Shown here piece by piece: positions 57,643 to 64,000 of a stretch of 64,000 nt of DNA. The translations under genes and the position numbers were made by a program. Source of the DNA: Caulobacteraceae bacterium (GTDB lineage Bacteria; Pseudomonadota; Alphaproteobacteria; Caulobacterales; Caulobacteraceae); assembly GCA_947441065.1 (NCBI GenBank), contig CANESI010000003.1, positions 1 through 64,000 on the forward strand, given 5' to 3'. The notes beneath the pieces are model-generated. The model was not told where the DNA came from, ran no database searches, and worked only from the letters and a program-made list of their open reading frames with translations. Every line of letters begins with the position of its first letter. The stretch's first letter is position 1.

Positions 57643-58602
57643 TCAGTTGATGTAGTTCAGCAGCGATGAGCTCTTGAGGGCCAGAAAGACCTGCGCACCG
57701 GCCTGAACGGCCTGCTGCGCCAAACGAAGGCGAGACACGGTCTCGGCCTCATTGATGCCGGACAGATCAGAGGTCATGCTGTCGATCGTATCGACGCGGG
57801 CCTTCTGAGACTTGATGGTGGCGGCCACGCTATTGGCGACTGCACCATTCAGCGCTGCGCGATCAGTCAAACCTCCATGGGCCGAGGCAAAGGATTGCAT
57901 CTGCGTGTTCAAAAATGTGGTTTCAGCCTGCGTTAGCGTCGATCCAAACGGATAGGTCGTGGTCGATGGCGGCCCCGGCACAGTGACGGTGTTGGCTACG
58001 TAATAGTCCTGAATATTCTTGAACACCGTCATCAGGTCCGTACCGATATCGCTGGCCGTCAAACCTGTTGTCACCGAAGTCGCATCATTCAGACGGCTGG
58101 TTTGAACCTCTGAATCGTTCTGGAAGATTGACGCCACCGTAGCTGGTGCGGTCAGAGCAGACAATGAGGTCGCACTCACCGGCTTGGTGGAGGTCTGAGA
58201 ACCGGAAAACAGATATTGCCCCTCATTTTGACCGTTCAAGGACTCCACCGCCGCCGAAAACTGCAGCTTCAGGGTTTCCATCAACGAGCTACCGGTATTG
58301 TTGGTAACGGCATTGGCAATTGCTTGCCGCGCCGTGTCCGCCACATCCGCCGTCGATGTGAGGTAGAGATTTTGGGTATCAAGCTTGCGGCTCAAATTCT
58401 CGTTCAGCTTGATGTAGGATTCGGTTTGAACCTTCACGGTTCTGGCCGCCACAAGGGTCTGTGAGTCGGACGCAAACCCACGAAGGTCGGTCGCCTTCTT
58501 ACCCGTGGAAAGTTGGTTGTTGGCCTCATTCTGCGCTTGCTGAGCACGCAAAATGCCAGACAAAACGACATTATAGGAGTTTGTGGTTGAAACCCGATCC
58601 AT
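57643..58602 (-). CDS. flgL: Flagellar hook-associated protein 3 (FlgL)
   Basis: 319 aa with flagellin-like ends. The N-terminal coiled segment is VSTTNSYNVVLSGILRAQQAQ and NNQLSTGKKATDLRGFA; the C-terminal helix is NEAETVSRLRLAQQAVQAGAQVFLAL. The variable middle is Ser/Thr-rich. FlgL joins FlgK at the hook to the filament. ATG 58602 lies 9 nt after the flgK stop. Second gene of flgK-flgL. Confidence 0.93.
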   Translation of the reverse strand: MDRVSTTNSYNVVLSGILRAQQAQNEANNQLSTGKKATDLRGFASDSQTLVAARTVKVQTESYIKLNENLSRKLDTQNLYLTSTADVADTARQAIANAVTNNTGSSLMETLKLQFSAAVESLNGQNEGQYLFSGSQTSTKPVSATSLSALTAPATVASIFQNDSEVQTSRLNDATSVTTGLTASDIGTDLMTVFKNIQDYYVANTVTVPGPPSTTTYPFGSTLTQAETTFLNTQMQSFASAHGGLTDRAALNGAVANSVAATIKSQKARVDTIDSMTSDLSGINEAETVSRLRLAQQAVQAGAQVFLALKSSSLLNYIN

Positions 58603-58611
58603 TGTTCAGCC

Positions 58612-60711
58612 CTAATTCACCATGGCAAGAAGTACATCGTACAACTCACCCGCAGCCTTGACCATACGGGCAGATGCGTTGAACGCCTGTTGATAGGTGG
58701 TCAACTTGATCAGCTCGTCATCGATATTGACGTCTTCGGCTTTAGAACGACGATCTTCTGCCGCTGTATTCACCGCGTCTGCGCTTTTTCGGGCATTTTC
58801 AGCCTGGGCCGAAGAGCGAGCCAAACTGCCCGCAAACTGCGCCGCATAGTCCGAAATACTATAGGTCCCGGAGGAAATAGTGCCGGCCTTGTCGAAGCTT
58901 GCCGTCGCCGCGCCCGCATTGGCGAGCAGTTTTCCCCCTTCACCATTGCCGACCTTCAAGGCCGGTTGACCCGCAGCAACCGTCAGATCCAACTGTGCCA
59001 AGGCCAAATATTTGCCGTCTTGGACGATATCAGCCCGCACACTGTACTGGTCAGTCCGCAGCGAGCGTTGGACATCACCAATGCCGAACAGGGCACTCAT
59101 AGAGACCCCGCCCGTGCCGCGCTGTGTGGTATCTGACTGAATGGCTAGGTTCGTTGTCGTAGACGAGAAGTTCAGCCTTCCTTTGGCATCAAGCGCAAAG
59201 GTGCCATAGCCGCCCACTCCCGTATTCAAGGCCGTGACCAAGTCACTCATCAGCGGCCCAGCAGGCACGGGCACCGTAATATCCACCAGATGCTGGCCCG
59301 TTGGATCGGTGAGGTCGAAGGCAATTTGCCCGCCGGCAACAAAGCCATGATTGTTGGCCGCGGTTAGGCCCGTATCGTAGGTCGATATGCCGGTCGAGGT
59401 GACCAGATCATTGAGACCCATAAAGTGACTGAAGGTCTTGCCGGCCTTCGAGCTTGCAGGAGGCGCATTACCATCATCGAAGGCCAACCCTTGGCCCGCT
59501 GCTGTTGTGACGGAGAGGGCACCGTTGGTGAAGCTTGCGGTGGCAGTCCCGCCCAGCGCTGTGTTGAAATCCGCCACGAACGAACCCGGCGTAAAGGCCG
59601 TAGCAACGCCACCCACCGTAATGGTTGCAGCACCAAAATCAATAACCGCCGACTTGACCACAGCGCTCGATGTCGAATTCAAAACCGCGAAAGTCGTCTT
59701 GCCCGTAAAGTTCGAAAAGGCGGTAGCCTGATCCAAAAAGCCGGTGGGACGTCCCGCGAGGGTTTGAGGCGCGGGCACAGATGAAGATGAATTGTGGGCC
59801 CGGTTCAACTCTTCGGTCGCGTGGCTGACATATTCGCCCAGCTGGTTCATCAGGCTGGGCAACTCCTTGTCGCGAAGCTGCGTCAGCCCAAACATTTCGC
59901 CCGACGAGATACGGTTCTTCAACAGGATCGCCGACCCGCCACTTGGCGTAACAAAGATATCGTTAAAGCCTGAGGGCTGAAGGACACTGCTCAGTTGAGC
60001 CGGCCCTTCGCCAATCAGGGTGATGCTGTCGCCGCCGATTATTCTGACCTCACCCGTCGGGCGGGTCGTGACCTTGATGTCCATATAGCTGGACAGTTTC
60101 TTGATCATTTCACGCTGCAGGCTCTCCGAACCTGTCGCGTCACCATTGGTCAGATTGCCTTGAACAATGTCGGTATTGAGCGACGAAATCGCCTTGAGGA
60201 GGTTGTTGACCGTTTCAACATTATTGGTCAGCTGAGTGTCTGCTTCCGATCGCAAATCCCGGATAGAGCTGTTGATCCGGGCCGAATCCGACAGAAAATT
60301 GCGCAGGTCGAGGACGATCTGACTACGACCCAAACCTGATGAGGGTGAAGCAGACGCGACATTGAAGCCACTATAGATCGAGTCCAACTGATTGAAGAAA
60401 GAGGTATCACTAGACGGGTCACCAAACAGACCTTGAGCCTGGTCAAAGCCCCGAGCGAGCGTGGCAGCCTCACCCAAATTGCCAGAAGCCGTATAGGCCG
60501 CACGTTCCAAATAGGCGTCAGCAGCTTGGCGAATGCGGTCGACCGCGACGCCCTGCCCGCGCCCATCGCTGGTCAGTGAGGTCTGCTCGACGATCTTGCG
60601 AACATAGCCCTTGGTATTTACGTTCGAAATATTATCCGCAACGGTCCGCAAACTGGTCTGCGCGGTGGCGACGCCCGAGGACGCAATGCCGAGGATCGAC
60701 GAGAGCGACAT
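58612..60711 (-). CDS. flgK: Flagellar hook-associated protein 1 (FlgK)
   Basis: 699-aa export substrate. The N-terminal flagellar rod-hook motif is TSLRTVADNISNVNTKGYVRK; the C-terminal coiled coil is IKLTTYQQAFNASARMVKAAGELYDVLL. The long variable central region (~200-560) is longer than in E. coli FlgK (547 aa), as is usual in Caulobacterales. The start is ATG 60711; a sigma-54 type promoter lies ~160 bp upstream. Confidence 0.95.
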   Translation of the reverse strand: MSLSSILGIASSGVATAQTSLRTVADNISNVNTKGYVRKIVEQTSLTSDGRGQGVAVDRIRQAADAYLERAAYTASGNLGEAATLARGFDQAQGLFGDPSSDTSFFNQLDSIYSGFNVASASPSSGLGRSQIVLDLRNFLSDSARINSSIRDLRSEADTQLTNNVETVNNLLKAISSLNTDIVQGNLTNGDATGSESLQREMIKKLSSYMDIKVTTRPTGEVRIIGGDSITLIGEGPAQLSSVLQPSGFNDIFVTPSGGSAILLKNRISSGEMFGLTQLRDKELPSLMNQLGEYVSHATEELNRAHNSSSSVPAPQTLAGRPTGFLDQATAFSNFTGKTTFAVLNSTSSAVVKSAVIDFGAATITVGGVATAFTPGSFVADFNTALGGTATASFTNGALSVTTAAGQGLAFDDGNAPPASSKAGKTFSHFMGLNDLVTSTGISTYDTGLTAANNHGFVAGGQIAFDLTDPTGQHLVDITVPVPAGPLMSDLVTALNTGVGGYGTFALDAKGRLNFSSTTTNLAIQSDTTQRGTGGVSMSALFGIGDVQRSLRTDQYSVRADIVQDGKYLALAQLDLTVAAGQPALKVGNGEGGKLLANAGAATASFDKAGTISSGTYSISDYAAQFAGSLARSSAQAENARKSADAVNTAAEDRRSKAEDVNIDDELIKLTTYQQAFNASARMVKAAGELYDVLLAMVN

Positions 60712-60870
60712 TCTACCTACCCCCGAGCCGCGCCATCAGCGAGGCTGAACTAGGCAAAAATGACCGGGCAAACAGTAGTGAATTACTGCTTCTATCGCCG
60801 ACGATCAAACCCAACCCACTGATTAACATAAGGTATACTCCCGAGCCTCCTGCGAGGTGGTATATAAGAA

Positions 60871-60885
60871 GCAATATCGATGCCA
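60871..60885 (-). promoter_or_regulatory. Putative sigma-54 promoter of flgK-flgL
   Basis: Minus-strand TGGCATCGATATTGC fits TGGC-N7-TTGC with the exact GG-N10-GC spacing of -24/-12 promoters. It lies ~160 bp upstream of flgK. Class III flagellar genes of Caulobacter use such promoters. Confidence 0.75.
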
Positions 60886-61074
60886 GAATTGAGCCGCCTG
60901 TTGAGGCACCGCTAGACATCCCGCCGGGACAGAAGGACAGCGAGAATGAGGGCGGCAGTCGCTGCCCGGTGAAGACCAGAAGCGCGCGGCAAATTTCGCC
61001 CTGCCCGCATCGCCCAGCAATCCAGACAATATTTTTTATCAATAAAATCAATATTATAACGGATTTTCAAAAAC

Positions 61075-61089
61075 TGGCCCAAGGGTTGC
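61075..61089 (+). promoter_or_regulatory. Putative sigma-54 promoter of fliK-flgD-flgE
   Basis: TGGCCCAAGGGTTGC has TGGC and TTGC with GG-N10-GC spacing. It lies 68 bp upstream of the fliK start codon, on the opposite strand to the flgK promoter. Confidence 0.7.
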
Positions 61090-61156
61090 TTATCAAACCT
61101 CGAATCCTCTCGTGCAGTAGGCGCGGCTCACTTCAAATGAATTGCCCGTCTGAACT

Positions 61157-63100
61157 ATGCAAACTGATTACGCCCAGATCCTGCCGATCATCCTGCCTGT
61201 GCCCAAGGCTGGCCCGAGTGCGCCTGCCAATGTCGCGAGTGCGGACGGCAAGACGGCTTCGGCCTCAGGCGTTGAGAAAGCTGAGAACGTTGCTCTTGAC
61301 GCTGCCGTGTCTGATGACGATTCCACGGATCAATCTCAAACTCTAAGCGCCTTTGATCAGGCCTTGGCCCAGATGATGATGGTTCAGGTGCCCGCGCCCT
61401 CCTCGAAGCCCGTCCCGCAAGCGCCATCACAGCAGGGCCTAGCGGCCAATCCCATCGACATCACATCAGCGCTAGAGGCCCTGCAACCCGGGGCGGGTCC
61501 TGAGCTGGCGTCTGGCGTGGATGCGGGATCGGTCCTCAAAGCTCCTGTAATCGCTGCAAGCGTTCCCGCCGATGGGCCTTCGGGTCAGAACCCGCAAGCA
61601 ACGGATGGGGCCAGTCACGTTCCACAAACCCTTCCCGCTTTCGCCGAACTAGAGGTCGCACCAACAATCAACGGGGCGACGGCGAATGACACCCGCTTTG
61701 CACCGACCCCAAGGGCCGCAGATCAGGCCAGCCCGACGCGGGCGGCAAATTTTGCCGACCTTGCACCTGATGTGGTGGGTGCGCGCGCCATTGACGCGAT
61801 GCCGCTTAGCCCGCTTGCTATGCCCAATGTTGCAGTCGCAGCGCCTGCGGTCTTAGAGCAACTGCAGCCCAAACCAATTGATCTCGCGCTCAGCCCTGCC
61901 CAACCGGCGGGTTCGCAAACGCAGCCATCTGCCCCTCAAGTCGCAGCGCCAGACACCACGTCCGTTGCCGCGCCGCTCCAAGCCACGGCTGATCGTCCGC
62001 TGCAGGCGTCCCTCCTTCAGGCGATGGGTGATGCGGCATCAGACCCAACCGCCCGCATCACCGGAACTTCGCTTCCCCAGGCCATTGCGGCAGCGCCAGA
62101 TACCGATCAAACGCTGACGCTTCAATCAAACCTGGTGCAAACCCAGTCATTAGCGGCGGCTCAGACTGCGGCTCAAGCCACGAGCGCGACGGCTACTCAG
62201 GCCATGGTCAGTGGCCAAGCTGGGACGCTTCAATCAAACCTAGTGCAAACCCAGTCAGTAGCGACGGCTCAGACTGCCGCTCAAGCCACGAGCGCGGCGG
62301 CTACTCAGACCATGGTCAGTGGCCAAGCTGGGACGCGCGAAACATCCCAGGCCAATGGCAGAGCGACCACTGCGCCCCTCGCCTCAGGTGAAACCTCATC
62401 GACATCGTCCATTGCGAGCCCCCTGACAGCCGTAGCAATCGCGACAAATGGCGGTGCCAACAGCGCCGATACAGGCGGAGCATTCCAAGAGGCCCCGTCA
62501 GATTTTTCTGAAGCCGTCACCCTGCAGGCCGCACAAAGCGACAGCGAAGCTGCAACAGACATCTTCGGTGCCCCCTTGCCGCTCGAAGGTCGAGTGACGC
62601 AAGCCAGCCTTCAGACCGGTTCGTCAGCAACCCTGTCTAACCCGGCAACTGCGCCGCACCTCGCCGCCGAAATCAGCCGCAAGTTTGAGGGCAAGTCTGC
62701 GCAGTTCGACATCTCCCTGACCCCCGAGGGGCTGGGCAAGGTCGATGTCAAGATCACCATCAATGCCCGCGGTGAAGTCAGCGCGGCGATGAAGTTCGAC
62801 AATCCCCAAGCCGCCGCAGAGCTCAAGGGCCGCGCCGCTGAACTACAACGGGCGCTGGAACAGTCGGGCTTTAGCCTTTCACAAGAGGGGATCAGCTTCT
62901 CCGACGGACAGGGCCAAGGCTTTAACGCGCCCCAGCAGCAGGCCAGCCAACAGGATTGGCAAGAGACCGCTCGCCGCACCGCTCAAAACCGCCTGTTCCA
63001 AGACACCAATGATCTGGCGGATGCCGCCGCCCTACGGGTTGCAGAAGCCTCTTCTGCCTATAGTCGCCGGTCCAACACCGGCGTTGATGTGAGGATCTAA
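61157..63100 (+). CDS. fliK: Flagellar hook-length control protein FliK
   Basis: 647 aa. A long Ala/Gln/Thr/Pro-rich region (~1-500) is followed by the globular Flg_hook domain near 515-605 (FDISLTPEGLGKVDVKITINARGEVSAAMKFDNPQAAAEL). It is the molecular ruler and substrate-specificity switch for the hook. Two tandem 108-bp repeats are present at 62117-62332. The start is ATG 61157. It precedes flgD by 2 nt, so the two are co-transcribed. Confidence 0.9.
   Translation: MQTDYAQILPIILPVPKAGPSAPANVASADGKTASASGVEKAENVALDAAVSDDDSTDQSQTLSAFDQALAQMMMVQVPAPSSKPVPQAPSQQGLAANPIDITSALEALQPGAGPELASGVDAGSVLKAPVIAASVPADGPSGQNPQATDGASHVPQTLPAFAELEVAPTINGATANDTRFAPTPRAADQASPTRAANFADLAPDVVGARAIDAMPLSPLAMPNVAVAAPAVLEQLQPKPIDLALSPAQPAGSQTQPSAPQVAAPDTTSVAAPLQATADRPLQASLLQAMGDAASDPTARITGTSLPQAIAAAPDTDQTLTLQSNLVQTQSLAAAQTAAQATSATATQAMVSGQAGTLQSNLVQTQSVATAQTAAQATSAAATQTMVSGQAGTRETSQANGRATTAPLASGETSSTSSIASPLTAVAIATNGGANSADTGGAFQEAPSDFSEAVTLQAAQSDSEAATDIFGAPLPLEGRVTQASLQTGSSATLSNPATAPHLAAEISRKFEGKSAQFDISLTPEGLGKVDVKITINARGEVSAAMKFDNPQAAAELKGRAAELQRALEQSGFSLSQEGISFSDGQGQGFNAPQQQASQQDWQETARRTAQNRLFQDTNDLADAAALRVAEASSAYSRRSNTGVDVRI
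62117..62332 (+). repeat. Two tandem 108-bp (36-codon) repeats inside fliK
   Basis: Two in-frame copies, 62117-62224 and 62225-62332, differ at only a few bases. Each encodes about 36 residues beginning TLQSNLVQTQS and ending GQAG. They keep the frame and lengthen the low-complexity ruler region. Confidence 0.9.
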
Positions 63101-63102
63101 CC

Positions 63103-63777
63103 ATGGCCGTCACAACCGGAAGTGCCGCTTCAGTCGCCGCTGCCGCCAACGCGCAGGTGGCGTCCAGCACCCAAAAGATGGCTGCAAATTCGCAGACCTT
63201 CCTAACCTTGCTGACCACACAGCTCAGAAACCAGGACCCGACGGCGCCAACGGACATGAACTCCATGACCCAGCAGTTGACCCAGATGACCGGGGTCGAG
63301 CAGCAGCTCCTGTCGAACGAACTCCTCACCAAGCTGGTCTCTCAGAGCGCAAACGCCATGGGAACCGCGGTCGGGTTGATTGGCAAGACTGTGACTGTAA
63401 CCAGCAACGTTAACAATATTGTCGGCGGTAAGGCCGACTGGCTCTACGAGCTCGATGCCGGTGCGGCGGCGGGCTCTGTGAGCATCAAGAATTCATCGGG
63501 CGCCATCGTCCATACCGAAAAGCTCGCCGACCTGAGCGCCGGGCGTCACTCCATCAGTTGGAACGGCAAGGATCTGGCGGGACGCACTCTGGCGGACGGC
63601 GGCCCCTACACGGCGACCTTCAATGCCGCCGATGCGGACGGCAAGTCCGTAGCCATTACAGCCATGGTCCGAGGCACGGCGACCGGTGCCGAGCAGGTCG
63701 GCGACCAGACCATGGTGTCTCTCACCAGCGGCAAGGTGCCCTACTCCGCCGTTGTCGGTGTCTCCTCAGGAATTTGA
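63103..63777 (+). CDS. flgD: Flagellar hook capping protein FlgD
   Basis: 224 aa. The N-terminal hook-cap block NSQTFLTLLTTQLRNQDPTAPTDMNSM...QLTQMTGVEQQL is diagnostic, and the C-terminal FlgD Ig-like/Tudor region has LSAGRHSISWNGKDLAGRTLADGGPYTATF. It caps the growing hook so FlgE can polymerise. ATG 63103 is 2 nt after the fliK stop; flgE follows after 84 nt. Confidence 0.96.
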   Translation: MAVTTGSAASVAAAANAQVASSTQKMAANSQTFLTLLTTQLRNQDPTAPTDMNSMTQQLTQMTGVEQQLLSNELLTKLVSQSANAMGTAVGLIGKTVTVTSNVNNIVGGKADWLYELDAGAAAGSVSIKNSSGAIVHTEKLADLSAGRHSISWNGKDLAGRTLADGGPYTATFNAADADGKSVAITAMVRGTATGAEQVGDQTMVSLTSGKVPYSAVVGVSSGI

Positions 63778-63780
63778 ACG

Positions 63781-63831
63781 TCAAGACCCAGCCCATCCCC
63801 CTTTCTCGGCCATGAGGCCACGCGGTCTTGA
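63781..63831 (+). promoter_or_regulatory. Inverted repeat between flgD and flgE
   Basis: A perfect 8-bp pair (TCAAGACC at 63781-63788, GGTCTTGA at 63824-63831) encloses a smaller GGCC-ATGA-GGCC hairpin. It has no T-run, so it is more likely an RNA processing or leader structure than a terminator. Confidence 0.4.
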
Positions 63832-63861
63832 TCTCCGCGCCCAGTACGAAGGATTACGATT

Positions 63862-64000
63862 ATGAGCCTTAATAGCGCCATGCTCACCGGGATCTCCGGT
63901 CTGACCACCAACGCCGCCTCTCTGGCGGTGATCTCGGACAATATCGCCAATGTGAACACGCCAGCCTTTAAGAAGAGCTCGGCTGAGTTTGCCAACATGG
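63862..64000 (+). CDS. flgE: Flagellar hook protein FlgE (3'-truncated by window edge)
   Basis: Only the first 46 codons are visible. MSLNSAMLTGISGLTTNAASLA followed by ISDNIANVNTPAFKK is the conserved N-terminal export and polymerisation motif of hook proteins. The start is ATG 63862 with AAGGA 9 nt upstream. Confidence 0.9.
   Translation, partial: MSLNSAMLTGISGLTTNAASLAVISDNIANVNTPAFKKSSAEFANM

Larger units (their letters stand above)
60712..61156. other. 445-bp divergent flagellar control region (flgK / fliK)
   Basis: No gene. It holds two opposed sigma-54 type promoters (60871-60885 minus, 61075-61089 plus). Between and around them are palindromic GGCA-containing motifs, such as GGCAGTCGCTGCC at 60954-60966 and CGGCAAATTTCGCC around 60987-61000, and GGCAAA repeats near 60762-60782. 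These are possible enhancer sites for a FlbD-like activator, which is inferred, not shown. Confidence 0.6.

Overview
This 64 kb window is a gene-dense, high-GC alphaproteobacterial chromosome segment. Several features point to the order Caulobacterales: a DipM-type LysM/LytM protein in a surE-pcm-dipM block, a flagellar locus with sigma-54 type promoters, a CtrA-like site, an SOS box of the alphaproteobacterial GTTC-N7-GTTC type upstream of uvrA, and a tRNA-His without G-1 and with A73. The genus cannot be fixed from the sequence alone. No CRISPR array, insertion sequence, prophage or rRNA was seen. Almost every gene has a recognisable housekeeping family. The main exception is one AT-rich orphan at 53557-54684.

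Layout. 1-5171: end of topA, then uvrA, with clusters of palindromic repeats before and after uvrA. 5727-8103: a GST and two tandem paralogous membrane proteins. 8186-15339: trmFO; an NDUFAF6-like squalene/phytoene-synthase-fold protein; a PuuD-type membrane protein; a Mth938/NDUFAF3-like protein; secF, secD and yajC; a DUF815 ATPase. 15656-20556: dipM, pcm, surE and serS. 20654-26058: an RND efflux pump with its adaptor and a small outer-membrane beta-barrel protein. 26106-28445: class II aldolase-like protein and glpK. 28524-33018: two DUF2336 proteins bracketing nadK, a single-domain HPt protein and a NUDT19-like Nudix hydrolase. 33204-36948: CoA transferase, soluble lytic transglycosylase, ThiO-like oxidase and a lone CheW. 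37033-42700: polyprenyl-phosphate glycosylation pair, acyl-CoA ligase and a PAF-acetylhydrolase-like esterase. 42736-50889: tRNA-His, epoxide-hydrolase-like protein, Tat lipoprotein M48 protease, exbB-exbD-tonB, tRNA-Phe, then yacG, RNase E/G, maf, infA, LMW-PTP and UPF0262. 51398-57553: uvrB, the AT-rich orphan, GNAT, thiolase and mnmA. 57643-64000: flagellar flgL and flgK (minus) diverging from fliK, flgD and flgE (plus).

How the parts work together. The operons are envelope- and division-centred: Sec export, TonB energisation, RND efflux, septal peptidoglycan remodelling by the DipM-type LytM factor, and flagellar hook/junction assembly. The flgK and fliK transcription units share a 445-bp intergenic region with two oppositely oriented -24/-12 promoters. 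Four intergenic regions hold mosaics of the same families of palindromic repeats, and three of the four adjoin uvrA or uvrB. The most interesting unexplained items are the AT-rich orphan gene, the DUF2336/HPt/Nudix neighbourhood, and a roughly 105-bp branched palindromic repeat whose side hairpins differ in sequence but keep their pairing.
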